DNA from: Stenotrophomonas sp. BIGb0135
Lineage (GTDB): Bacteria; Pseudomonadota; Gammaproteobacteria; Xanthomonadales; Xanthomonadaceae
DNA length: 64,000 nt
Direction of reading: 5' to 3'
Assembly (NCBI RefSeq): GCF_024810105.1
Contig: NZ_JANUDX010000003.1
Coordinates: 372,001 to 436,000, forward strand
Shown: positions 44,436-53,322 of the stretch, in pieces
Layout: each line of letters opens with the position of its first letter
How positions within the stretch are numbered: position 1 is the first letter of the stretch
The notes under the pieces: generated by a model
The model's input: the letters and a program-made list of their open reading frames with translations, nothing else
What the model was told of the DNA's origin: nothing
Database searches by the model: none
Program-made: the position numbers and the translations under genes

Positions 44436-46499
44436 TCAGAACAGGGAAGTGGGGAAGTCATCGGGGGCGGCAGAAAGCACGGGCACGGCAGCCGGCGCCG
44501 CCGCGGCAACCGGCGCCGGCGGTTCATCGGCAGGCGGCCATTGTGGCGCAAAGAAGCCGCGGACATCGTCCAGCGCACGGGTGCGCCGGAACGGTGGCAG
44601 CGAGTCCAGGAAGATCCGGCCGTAGCTTCGGCTGAGCAGGCGCGGGTCGCACAGCACCAGCACGCCGCGGTCGGTCTCGCTGCGGATCAACCGCCCCACG
44701 CCCTGCTTGAGCGCGATCACCGCCTGCGGCAGTTGTTCATCGCGGAACGGATTGCCGCCGTCGCGGCGAATAGCGTCCAGCCGGGCCTCGAATACCGGGT
44801 CGTCCGGCGCGGCGAACGGCAGCTTGTCGATGACCACCACGCTGAGCGCATCGCCGACCACGTCCACGCCTTCGCGGAAACTGGCCGACCCCAACAGCAC
44901 GCCGTTGCCGGACTCACGGAAGCGCTGCAGCAGCGTCCCGCGCGGGGCCTCGCCCTGCACGAACAGCGGCCAGGGCGCATCGCGCAGCGCCTCGGCGGCC
45001 TCGCGCAGCGCGCGGTGCGAGGCGAACAGCAGGAACGCGCGGCCCTGCGAGGCCTCCAGCACCGGCGTCAGCGCGCGGATCAACGCGGTGCCGAATCCGC
45101 GCGCGGCCGGGTCAGGCAGGTCGGTGGGCAGGTAGCACAAGGCCTGGGTGGCCCAGTCGAACGGGCTGGGCTGCAGCAGCGTGACCGGATCGTCCAGGCC
45201 CAGCCGCTGGGAAATATGTGCAAAGCCGCCGTCCACGGTCAGCGTGGCCGAGGTGAACACCCAGGCCGCCATCGAGCGCTGGCGGTGTTCGCGCAATGGC
45301 CCGGACACGTCCATCGGCGTGCGCTGGCAGCGGAAGCCGCGCGGGGTGAGCTCGTACCACAGCACGTCCGCCGCCGGCGGCGCCTGCTCGGGGTCGCTGT
45401 CGAAATCCAGCAGGGGCGCGTCATCGCCGAGCCAGCGCGACAACCGCGACACCGCTTCCATCGCGCGCGCATGGCAGGCATCCAGCCCCGGCGAGGCCTC
45501 GCGCACGCCGTTGAGCGCATCGCGCAGGGTCACCAGCGCGCTCATCGCCGCATCGAAGCCATCGCGCACCTGCGGCACCGCCAGCGCGCGCCACTGGGTA
45601 CCGCGCGGGGGCAGCCCGTCCATGCCGGTGCGCAGGTCGCGCAGGACCTGCTCCAGCGTCGCCGCCGGGCCCTGCAGGGCCGCCTGCGCGCCGGCCACGC
45701 TGCGGCTTTCGGCCAGGCAGTCGCGGGCCAGTTCCTGCCACGGGCGCATGCCGAAGCCTTCGCCGAAGAAGTTGGCGGCCAGCTCGGGCAACTGGTGCGC
45801 CTCGTCGATCACGAACGCCTGCGCGCCCGGCAGGATTTCGCCGAAGCCCTCCTGCTTGAGCGCCAGGTCGGCCAGCAGCAGGTGGTGGTTGACCACCACC
45901 ACATCGGCGGCCTGCGCGCGCTGCCGCGCCTGCACCACGAAGCAGTCGTTCCAGAACGGGCACTCGGTACCCAGGCAGTTGTCGACCGTGGAGGTCACCA
46001 TCGGGTACAGCGGCGAGTCCTCGGGCAGCGCCTCCAGCTCGGCCATGTCGCCGAAACGGCTGCGCCCGGACCAGGCCAGGATGCGCTGGAACTGCGCCAC
46101 CTGTTCGGGCGAACTGAAGCGCGGCTCGCCCCGCGCCTGCTGCAGCCGATAGCGGCACAGGTAGTTGGACCGGCCCTTCAGCAGCGCGCTGCTGTGGCCG
46201 ACCCCGAGCGCGGCACGCACGCGTGGCAGGTCGCGATGGTAGAGCTGGTCCTGCAGCGCGCGGGTGCCGGTGGAGATGATCGTCTTCAATCCCGACAACA
46301 ATGCCGGCACCAGGTAGGCGTAGGTCTTGCCGGTGCCGGTGCCGGCCTCGGCGAGCAGCACGTCGCGCTGGTCGAAGGCCTCGGCGATGGCCGCGGTCAG
46401 GCGCAGCTGGGCCGGTCGTGCGACGAAGGCATCCAGCTGGCTGGCGAGCGTACCGCCCTCGCTGAGGGCGTCGCGGCTGGCATGGGCAAGGCGGGACAT
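44436..46499 (-). CDS. YoaA/DinG-family ATP-dependent DNA helicase
   Basis: A 687-residue superfamily 2, XPD-like iron-sulfur helicase. Walker A is 'AEAGTGTGKTYAYLVPAL' near residue 50, and the DEAH box 'VIDEAHQLPELA' is near 230. Four cysteines for a 4Fe-4S cluster lie between: one in 'SNYLCRYRL' and three in 'NCLGTECPFWNDCF'. C-terminal motifs include 'FASHRALREAAEAL' and 'QGVGRLIRSETDRGVLV'. E. coli YoaA works with the clamp-loader chi subunit in repair of replication damage. Adjacency to tsaB supports YoaA and not DinG. The Ala/Pro-rich C-terminal tail of about 40 residues is not conserved. Confidence 0.93.
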   Translation of the reverse strand: MSRLAHASRDALSEGGTLASQLDAFVARPAQLRLTAAIAEAFDQRDVLLAEAGTGTGKTYAYLVPALLSGLKTIISTGTRALQDQLYHRDLPRVRAALGVGHSSALLKGRSNYLCRYRLQQARGEPRFSSPEQVAQFQRILAWSGRSRFGDMAELEALPEDSPLYPMVTSTVDNCLGTECPFWNDCFVVQARQRAQAADVVVVNHHLLLADLALKQEGFGEILPGAQAFVIDEAHQLPELAANFFGEGFGMRPWQELARDCLAESRSVAGAQAALQGPAATLEQVLRDLRTGMDGLPPRGTQWRALAVPQVRDGFDAAMSALVTLRDALNGVREASPGLDACHARAMEAVSRLSRWLGDDAPLLDFDSDPEQAPPAADVLWYELTPRGFRCQRTPMDVSGPLREHRQRSMAAWVFTSATLTVDGGFAHISQRLGLDDPVTLLQPSPFDWATQALCYLPTDLPDPAARGFGTALIRALTPVLEASQGRAFLLFASHRALREAAEALRDAPWPLFVQGEAPRGTLLQRFRESGNGVLLGSASFREGVDVVGDALSVVVIDKLPFAAPDDPVFEARLDAIRRDGGNPFRDEQLPQAVIALKQGVGRLIRSETDRGVLVLCDPRLLSRSYGRIFLDSLPPFRRTRALDDVRGFFAPQWPPADEPPAPVAAAAPAAVPVLSAAPDDFPTSLF

Positions 46500-46511
46500 G
46501 GATGGGGGTCA

Positions 46512-46532
46512 ATGCCGGCCAACGGCCGGCAT
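46512..46532. repeat. REP-like hairpin
   Basis: ATGCCGGCC-AAC-GGCCGGCAT, a perfect 9-bp stem between the TPR lipoprotein and the helicase gene. No T tract is present, so it is probably a REP element or processing site, not a terminator. Confidence 0.6.
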
Positions 46533-46536
46533 GAGG

Positions 46537-47067
46537 TCAATACCGCTTGATCCCCGGCACCGTGCAGCCTTCCAGCTGCGCGTGCGCGGACACCGCGTTT
46601 TCCTTTTCGCCGCGGGCCAGTCGCGACTGCTCGATGGTGGCCCAGTGGCGGCGGCACAGCGGGCCGGTCCTGGAGCCCAGCTCCACGGCCTTGCGCGCCA
46701 GCGTTTCAGCGCGCGCCCAGTCGCCCTGCAGCAGCGCGATCTCGGCGCGCTCCTGCAGGATCGACGGATCGCCGTCGGACACCAGCAGCGCCTGGTTCAG
46801 CGCCTCGGCGGCACCGGCCAGGTCGTTGGCCTGGCGCTTGGCCTGTGCGGTCATGCGCAGGTCTTCGATCTCGGCGTCGCGCAGTGGCTGTACGGCCAGT
46901 TCCTTGGCATCCGAGCCGGCGGCCACGGCCTCCACCGCGGCCATGCGCTGGGCCGGCGTGGTGGTGTCCACCGGCGCCTTCACCGGCGCGGCCGGGGTGA
47001 CACAGGCCGCGAGGGACAGGCTCAGGGCGAGCACGGCGGTGGAACGGATCAGGGTTCGGGTGGTCAT
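46537..47067 (-). CDS. TPR lipoprotein, candidate PBP1b activator LpoP
   Basis: A 176-residue lipoprotein. The signal peptide is 'MTTRTLIRSTAVLALSLSLAAC' with lipobox L-A-A-C, so Cys22 is the lipidated residue. No Asp follows it, which favours sorting to the outer membrane. About two TPR-like helix pairs fill the C-terminal half ('NDLAGAAEALNQALLVSDGD', 'ILQERAEIALLQGDWARAET'). The gene follows mrcB by 22 bp. In P. aeruginosa a TPR lipoprotein, LpoP, is encoded next to the PBP1b gene and activates that enzyme. Position, size and architecture agree, but activation is inferred, so no symbol is given. Confidence 0.85.
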   Translation of the reverse strand: MTTRTLIRSTAVLALSLSLAACVTPAAPVKAPVDTTTPAQRMAAVEAVAAGSDAKELAVQPLRDAEIEDLRMTAQAKRQANDLAGAAEALNQALLVSDGDPSILQERAEIALLQGDWARAETLARKAVELGSRTGPLCRRHWATIEQSRLARGEKENAVSAHAQLEGCTVPGIKRY

Positions 47068-47089
47068 GCGGGCCGGCCTCGTTCCGGAA

Positions 47090-49528
47090 TCATCGCGCGG
47101 GGGGAGTCGATGCAGCCGCCGGGGCCGGCTCGGCGGCCGGCTCGGGCTTCTTGTCCAGGCCGAACCAGCTGCGCCAGCCGCCACCTTCGCTGCCAGCTTC
47201 GCCGCCCTCGCCTTCGGGCAGGGCGGCCGGCGGTGCGCAGGCGGCGAAGGCCGGCGCGTAACCGACCACGAACGGGAAGCGGCGCGCGCCAGGACACGCC
47301 TCGTCGGTGGAGGCGGTGCCGCTGGCCTCCACGTACTGCCAGTCCAGGCCCTTGTTGTTGACCTTCAGCGGCGCGCTCGGCAGGCGCTGGAAGATGCTCG
47401 ACCAGACCCGCATCGAACCGGTGGCGCCATACAGCCCGGCCTGCTCATTCTGGTCGTTGCCCATCCAGATCACCGCCAGGTGGTCGCCGGTGTAGCCGGC
47501 ATACCAGCTGTCACGCCCATCGTTGGTGGTACCGGTCTTGCCGGCCGGCTGCAGGCGGCCGAGGCCGTCGGCGTTCAGGCGCTGCGCGGTGCCGCTGGCC
47601 ACCACCTGCTGCAGGCCGATGCTGATCAGGTTGGCGGCGATCGAGTCGCCTTCCTGCGCCGGCGCCGGGCTCTTGTCGTAGCGCTTCATGAGCTTGCCCT
47701 GCGGATCGAGCACGCCGCGCACCGCATGCAGCGGCTGGATCTCGCCGCCGGAGGCCAGGAACTGGTACAGCTGGGCCATCGCATACGGGCTCTGGTCGGT
47801 CGAGCCGAGGATCACCGCCGGGTTGGGGTCGGCTTTGATCCCGGCCAGCACGTGGATGAGCTGGGTCACCCGCTCCGGGCCCACCTGCATGCCCACCCGG
47901 ACCGTGGCCTGGTTGTAGGAATGGGCCAGCGCATCGATCAACCGCACCGTGCCATGGCTGCGGTTGTCGGCGTTGCCGGGCGACCAGTTGCGGCCGCGCC
48001 CCAGCTGCACCGTCACCGGCGAATCGTCCACCCAGGTGGCCAGCGAGTAGCGATCCGGCTGGGCCAGCGCCAGCAGGTACACGAACGGCTTGAGCAGCGA
48101 GCCGACCGGGCGCTGGGCCTCGATGGCGCGGTTGAAGCCCGGCTCGGCCACGTCGCGGCTGCCGACCACGGCGAGCACGTCGCCGTTGTGCACGTCGGTG
48201 AGCACCATCCCGGCCTGCAGCTCGGGGCGCTTCTTGCTCTCCAGCGACTTGATCGTCTTGGTGACCGCGCCTTCGGCATAGGCCTGCGCCGACGGTGCCA
48301 TGCCGGTCATCACGCTCAGGCCGGCGCCCTGCAGCACCGATTCGGGGTAGTCATGGCCGAGCTGGCGACGCACCAGGTCCACGTAGGCCGGGAAGCGATT
48401 GGCCGCGATCAGGCCCGGCGTCTTGGGCACGCCCAGCGGCGCCTTCAGCGCGCGCTGGTACTCGGCGTCGTCGATCAGCTGGCTCTCGTGCAGCTTGCCC
48501 AGCACGAAGTTGCGACGGTCCAGCGCGCGCTCGGGATTGCGCCGCGGGTCGTAGTAGGACGGGCCCTTGACCAGGCCGATCAGCAGCGCCACGTGCTCGG
48601 TATTGAGCGAGGACAGATCGCGCCCGAACCAGAACTCGGCGCCGGAGGACATGCCGTGGATGGCCTGGCTGCCACGCTGGCCCAGGTACACCTGGTTGAG
48701 GTACGCCTCCAGGATGGTGCGCTTGTCGTAGCGCGCCTCCATGATCAGCGCGTACAGCACCTCGTTGAACTTGCGGGTGACCGTCTGTTCCTTGCCGATG
48801 CCGAGCAGGCCGCTGCGGGCCAGCTGCTGGGTGAGCGTGGAGGCGCCCTGGCGGCTCTGGCCGCCGGAACGCACGGTCACCCAGATCGCGCGGGCGATGC
48901 CGCTCAGGTCGATGCCGTGGTGGCGGTTGAAGTCCTTGTCCTCCACCGCCTGCAGGCCGGTGACCAGCAGCTCGGGGGTCTCCTCGATGCGCACCAGCCG
49001 CCGTTCTTCCTGCTTCTGGCCGTACAGCGTGGCGATGCGCGCCGGATCCAGGCGCGTGGCCTTGAGCGCCTTGCGGCTGTCGGCATCGCGCAGCGAGGCG
49101 ATCTGGCCACCGGACAGGCTCAGTTCGACCCGACGCGGGGCGATCCGGCCATCGACGTCGTTGTAGCCGCGGCTGGAAATGACGAAGCGGCCACCGTCCT
49201 GGCTGAAGGTGCCGGCCGACTTGCCGATGGCGTCATCGCGATAGGCGGCGGCGGCCAGCTCGGTCTTCAACGTGGCCGCGTCCATCGCCACCCCCGGTGC
49301 CAGCGCCAGCGGTCGCGCGTACACCCGGGTGGGGATCTGCCAGCGCAGCTCGCCGAAGCGCTGGGTGACCTGTTTGTTCAGGTAGACCGTATAGGGGATC
49401 AGGAAACCCAGGGCCAGCGCGACTGCCGCCATGCCCCAGGTAATCAACCGTCGCCGCCACAGCGGGCCACGGCTTTCGGTGTCGTCTTCGAACTCGTCGA
49501 TGTCGTCGGAATCGTAGCGTCGGGGCAC
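47090..49528 (-). CDS. mrcB: Bifunctional penicillin-binding protein 1b
   Basis: A class A PBP of about 812 residues that polymerises and crosslinks peptidoglycan. After a short acidic cytoplasmic tail and a membrane helix ('WGMAAVALALGFLIPYTVYL'), a UB2H-like domain is followed by the GT51 domain ('VEDKDFNRHHGIDLSGIARA' near 194, 'QGASTLTQQLARS'). The transpeptidase has S-L-L-K near 474 in 'PVGSLLKPF', 'SYNQATV' and K-T-G near 661. The C-terminus is Pro/Ala-rich. No ATG stands before the membrane helix, so the GTG at 49528 ('PRRYDSDDIDEF') is proposed. A longer start at GTG 49657 would overlap the divergent glycosyltransferase gene. First gene of a leftward group. Confidence 0.92.
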   Translation of the reverse strand: MPRRYDSDDIDEFEDDTESRGPLWRRRLITWGMAAVALALGFLIPYTVYLNKQVTQRFGELRWQIPTRVYARPLALAPGVAMDAATLKTELAAAAYRDDAIGKSAGTFSQDGGRFVISSRGYNDVDGRIAPRRVELSLSGGQIASLRDADSRKALKATRLDPARIATLYGQKQEERRLVRIEETPELLVTGLQAVEDKDFNRHHGIDLSGIARAIWVTVRSGGQSRQGASTLTQQLARSGLLGIGKEQTVTRKFNEVLYALIMEARYDKRTILEAYLNQVYLGQRGSQAIHGMSSGAEFWFGRDLSSLNTEHVALLIGLVKGPSYYDPRRNPERALDRRNFVLGKLHESQLIDDAEYQRALKAPLGVPKTPGLIAANRFPAYVDLVRRQLGHDYPESVLQGAGLSVMTGMAPSAQAYAEGAVTKTIKSLESKKRPELQAGMVLTDVHNGDVLAVVGSRDVAEPGFNRAIEAQRPVGSLLKPFVYLLALAQPDRYSLATWVDDSPVTVQLGRGRNWSPGNADNRSHGTVRLIDALAHSYNQATVRVGMQVGPERVTQLIHVLAGIKADPNPAVILGSTDQSPYAMAQLYQFLASGGEIQPLHAVRGVLDPQGKLMKRYDKSPAPAQEGDSIAANLISIGLQQVVASGTAQRLNADGLGRLQPAGKTGTTNDGRDSWYAGYTGDHLAVIWMGNDQNEQAGLYGATGSMRVWSSIFQRLPSAPLKVNNKGLDWQYVEASGTASTDEACPGARRFPFVVGYAPAFAACAPPAALPEGEGGEAGSEGGGWRSWFGLDKKPEPAAEPAPAAASTPPAR

Positions 49529-49632
49529 GGGGATGCGAGAATGGGAGATTATGAATTCCGGCGAGTCTAACGCAGCCACCGCAAGCGGCGCGTTCTCACG
49601 GGTTCCCCCGCTTAAGCTGGAGTTGCAACGGG

Positions 49633-51732
49633 ATGTCGATGTCCTTGGCCGATGCACGCTACTTCCTGAACCGAATGGTCGGTCTGTTCCACCGTAGCCT
49701 GGCCAGCCTGCGTACCCGCGGCTGGCGCGCCACCTGGCAGCGCATCCGCGTGCATACCCAGACCCTGCCGCCGCCGCGCCGCGCGCCGCTGTACCTGCCT
49801 GCCGCCGAGCCCTTCGCCCCGTTCACGCTGCCGGCCAGTGCCGCGCCGGTGGTGAGCATCGTCATCCCGGTCTACAACCAGGCCGCGCACACCCTGGCCT
49901 GCCTGCGGGCGCTGGCCGCGCACCCGCCGCAGGTGCCCTGCGAAATCCTGGTGGTGGACGACGGCAGCAGCGACCAGACCGCCACGTGGATGCCCCAGGT
50001 CCAGGGGCTGCGCTATGTCGTGCGCGAGCGCAACGGCGGCTTCATCGAGGCCTGCAATGACGGCGTCGCGCGCTCGCTGGGCCGTTACGTCGTGCTGCTC
50101 AACAACGACACCGTGCCCCAGCCCGGCTGGCTGGATGCGCTGCTGGCCACCTTCACCGCCGTGCCCCGCGCCGGCCTGGTCGGCGCCCAGCTGCTGTATC
50201 CGGACGGGCGCCTGCAGGAAGCCGGCGGCGTGGTCTTCCAGGATGGCAGCGGCTGGAGCTACGGCCGCTTCGAATCGGCCGAAGACCCGCGCTACAGCGC
50301 CCTGCGCGATGCCGACTACTGCTCCGGTGCGGCGCTGATGATCCCGCGCGCGCTGTGGGACACGCTGGGCGGCTTCGACACCCGCTACCGCCCGGCCTAC
50401 TACGAAGACACCGACCTGGCCTTCGCGGTGCGCGCCGCCGGCTATCGCGTGCTGGTGCAACCGGCCAGCCGCGTGGTGCACGACGAAGGCACCAGCAACG
50501 GCACCGATACCGGCAGCGGGGTCAAGGCCTACCAGGTCCGCAACCAGGGCGTGTTCGCCGACAAATGGGCGCAGGCGCTGCGTGCGCAGCCGCCCGTGGG
50601 CAGCGTGCCCTCGCCCGCCCTGCTGCACCGCCACCAGCGCCAGGTGCTGATCCTGGACGAGGCGGTGCCACAGCCGGACCGCGATTCCGGCTCGCTGCGC
50701 CAGTACAACCTGATCCGCATGCTGGTTTACGGCGATGCCCACGTGGTGTTCGTGCCGACCCGGCGCGAACACGCCGGCGCGGCCACCGAGGCGCTGCAGC
50801 AGCTGGGCGTGGAGGTCTGGCATGCGCCGTTCCTGCAGGGCATCGGCCCGTGGCTGCGCGAGCATGGCCCGCGCTTTGCGGTGGTGATGATGGTGCGCCA
50901 CCACGTGGCCAGTGAATGCCTGCCGCTACTGCGCAGCTACGCCCCGCAGGCGCGCACGGTGTTCGACACGGTCGACCTGCACTACCTGCGCGAACGACGC
51001 GGCGCCGAACTGGCCGGCAACGCCGGGCTGCTGCGCGATGCCGAACGCACCCGCGCGCGCGAGCTGGCGGTGATGGCCGCCACCGATGTGACCGTGCTGG
51101 TCAGCGCGGCCGAGCGCGAGCAGCTGCGGATCGACGCCCCCGGGGTGACCGTCGAACTCATCTCCAACCTGCATGAAGTGGCCGCGGGCGGCGAAGACTG
51201 GGCCCACCGCCACGACCTGGTGTTCGTCGGCGGCTTCCGCCACCCGCCGAACGTGGACGCCATGCAGTGGTTCATCGGCGAGGTGTTCGCACGTATCCGC
51301 GCGCAGTTGCCCGAGGTCCGCTTCCACTGCATCGGCGCGGACGTGCCCGATGCGCTGCGCGCGTTGGCCGCCACCCAGCCGGGGGTGGAGATCCACGGGT
51401 TCGTACCGGTGGTGACGCCCTACATGGACCAGGTCCGCATCGCGGTGGCCCCGCTGCGCTTCGGCGCCGGGGTCAAGGGCAAGGTCAACCTGAGCATGGC
51501 CCACGGGCAGCCGGTGGTCGCCACCACCTGCGCCGTGGAAGGCATGCACCTGCAGGACGGCCAGGACGTGCTGGTGGCCGACGACGCGGAAGCATTCGCC
51601 GCCGCCGTGGTGCGCCTGTACCAGGACCCGGTGCTCTGGCAACAGCTGTCCAGCGCGGGGCGGCGCAACGTGGCCGACCACTTCTCGCTGGATGCCGCGC
51701 GCGACACCGTACAGCGGGTGTTCCTGGGCTGA
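49633..51732 (+). CDS. Two-domain GT2-GT4 glycosyltransferase
   Basis: A 699-residue fusion. The N-terminal half (about 70-310) is a family 2 transferase with 'VSIVIPVYNQAAHTLACLRA', 'VVDDGSSDQT', the metal-binding 'LLNNDTVPQPGWLDALL' and 'GGFDTRYRPAYYEDTDLAFA'. The C-terminal half (about 350-699) is a GT-B, family 4-type domain with 'VFVGGFRHPPNVDAMQWFIG', 'VAPLRFGAGVKGKVNLSMAH' and 'PVVATTCAVEGM'. Such fusions build O-antigen, capsule or exopolysaccharide chains. No other polysaccharide gene is in the window, so the product is unknown. It is divergent from mrcB and ends 4 bp from a converging gene. Confidence 0.92.
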   Translation: MSMSLADARYFLNRMVGLFHRSLASLRTRGWRATWQRIRVHTQTLPPPRRAPLYLPAAEPFAPFTLPASAAPVVSIVIPVYNQAAHTLACLRALAAHPPQVPCEILVVDDGSSDQTATWMPQVQGLRYVVRERNGGFIEACNDGVARSLGRYVVLLNNDTVPQPGWLDALLATFTAVPRAGLVGAQLLYPDGRLQEAGGVVFQDGSGWSYGRFESAEDPRYSALRDADYCSGAALMIPRALWDTLGGFDTRYRPAYYEDTDLAFAVRAAGYRVLVQPASRVVHDEGTSNGTDTGSGVKAYQVRNQGVFADKWAQALRAQPPVGSVPSPALLHRHQRQVLILDEAVPQPDRDSGSLRQYNLIRMLVYGDAHVVFVPTRREHAGAATEALQQLGVEVWHAPFLQGIGPWLREHGPRFAVVMMVRHHVASECLPLLRSYAPQARTVFDTVDLHYLRERRGAELAGNAGLLRDAERTRARELAVMAATDVTVLVSAAEREQLRIDAPGVTVELISNLHEVAAGGEDWAHRHDLVFVGGFRHPPNVDAMQWFIGEVFARIRAQLPEVRFHCIGADVPDALRALAATQPGVEIHGFVPVVTPYMDQVRIAVAPLRFGAGVKGKVNLSMAHGQPVVATTCAVEGMHLQDGQDVLVADDAEAFAAAVVRLYQDPVLWQQLSSAGRRNVADHFSLDAARDTVQRVFLG

Positions 51733-51736
51733 GGCC

Positions 51737-53293
51737 TCAGCCCGGGCCGCCTGCGTTGCGCAGGCGCTGCTCGAAATCGCCCAGTTCGGCCAGGTCCGGT
51801 TGCCAGTGCCGCGCCTGCTGCAGGGCCTGCTGGGCGAACGCCAGGTCGCCCGCGCCCAGCCGCTCACTGCCGATCGCCAGCCAACGCTGGGCCAGGCGCC
51901 GGCGCGCCGCCGGCAAGGTCATGTCACCCGGAGCCAGGGTCTGCCAGGCATCCAGGCAGGCGCCGGCCGCCTGGACCCGGTTTTCACGCAGCCGGTCTTC
52001 GAAACAGCGGCGGCTCGCCGGCAGGAGGCGCTGGGCGGCGGCGCGCACGCGCGGATCGTAGGCGGCCAACGCCTGTGCTTCGCGCAGCGCATCGTAGGCG
52101 CTGCGGCCGGGCGGCGACAGGAACTGGCCGCGCGCCTCGGCCTCGACGATGCGGGTCAGCAACCCGCGCAGGCGCCGCTCGCGCTGCGCGCGCGGCGCAC
52201 CGGGCGCCTGCAGTGCCTGCTCGGCCTGGCGCGACTGGACCACGGCCTGCCGCGCCGTGGCCAGCGCGCGCTCGGAGGCGCCCAGGCCCTGCGCCGTGGC
52301 CAGCGCCTGTTCGGCCGGCGCGAAACGGAAATCGCCTGCCAGGCGTACGGCATTGGCCAACTGCGCGTCAATCACCCGCTGCAGCCCCTGGCGCGCGACC
52401 GCATCGTCGGGCACCGCCGCCAGCACCGCCTGGAAATCGGCGGCGGCACTCTCCCAGCGCTGCCTGCGCAGCGCCTGGTTGGCCTGCTGCAGGCGTTTTT
52501 CCAACGCGTTGTTGAGCGCTTCCTGGGTGGCGGGCAGGTCCACGTGCCCCGGGTCGTAGCGACGCGCGCTGTCCAGCAACGCCGCCGCGCCCGCCAGCTC
52601 GCCTGCCTGGCAGGCAACACGCGCCTGCTGCAGCAGATCGGACAAGGCATCCTCGCGCCCTTCCAGCGCACGCAGTTGGTTGGGCGCCACCGCCAGCACC
52701 TGCTGGAACAACGGCAGTGCGCTGTCCGGTCCAGCATCCAGGCGCTGCGCCTGCAACGCCGCTTCGGCCCGTCCCAGCAGTACCGCCACACCGGCGTGGG
52801 CGTTGCCTCGCTGGCGCAGCTGCTGGGCCACCTGTTCGGCCTCGCGCTGCGGCACCTGCAGGTCGCGCGCCAGCGCCAGTCGCGCGCGGGCCGCGTCCAG
52901 GTCGCCGGCGGCCAGCGCATCGCGCGCCTGTTGCAGGGCCGCCTGCGCGGTGCGTGCCAGGCCGGTGCGCGCCTCGCTGCGGTCGCCGTCAAGCGCCAAC
53001 GCGGCCTGGTAGGACTCGCGCGCGCCGCTGCCGTCGGCCACGCTCAGCCGACCGGCGGCCAGCGCACGGTCGCCCTGGTCGAGCAGCTGTTCGATCTGCG
53101 GTTCGTTCCAGAACCAGTTGGCCAGCGGCGCACGCAGCAGGACCAGCGCCAGGAACAGCAGCACCGCCATCGGCAGCACCCAACGCCACACATGCCGGGC
53201 ATGCCGCGCCTGCAGCCACCACCAGCGGCCCTCGCGGCGCACCCGGCGCAACGCGGCGTGCGCGGCATCCTCGTGGTCTGGGGGGCGACTCAT
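51737..53293 (-). CDS. TPR-like membrane-anchored protein of unknown function
   Basis: A 518-residue protein. A basic cytoplasmic tail with 'RREGRWWWLQARHARHVWRW' is followed by one membrane helix ('VLPMAVLLFLALVLLRAPLA', about 39-58), and then a long periplasmic part of alpha-helical repeats rich in Ala, Leu, Arg and Gln. The pattern 'AGRLSVADGSGARESYQAAL', 'QQARDALAAGDLDAARARLA' fits TPR-type hairpins. I do not recognise a specific family. The large number of helices suggests a protein-interaction scaffold. It is preceded by relA by 29 bp on the same strand and converges with the glycosyltransferase. Confidence 0.85.
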   Translation of the reverse strand: MSRPPDHEDAAHAALRRVRREGRWWWLQARHARHVWRWVLPMAVLLFLALVLLRAPLANWFWNEPQIEQLLDQGDRALAAGRLSVADGSGARESYQAALALDGDRSEARTGLARTAQAALQQARDALAAGDLDAARARLALARDLQVPQREAEQVAQQLRQRGNAHAGVAVLLGRAEAALQAQRLDAGPDSALPLFQQVLAVAPNQLRALEGREDALSDLLQQARVACQAGELAGAAALLDSARRYDPGHVDLPATQEALNNALEKRLQQANQALRRQRWESAAADFQAVLAAVPDDAVARQGLQRVIDAQLANAVRLAGDFRFAPAEQALATAQGLGASERALATARQAVVQSRQAEQALQAPGAPRAQRERRLRGLLTRIVEAEARGQFLSPPGRSAYDALREAQALAAYDPRVRAAAQRLLPASRRCFEDRLRENRVQAAGACLDAWQTLAPGDMTLPAARRRLAQRWLAIGSERLGAGDLAFAQQALQQARHWQPDLAELGDFEQRLRNAGGPG

Positions 53294-53322
53294 TCCTTGA
53301 GCCTACCGTGCGTCACGTGATG

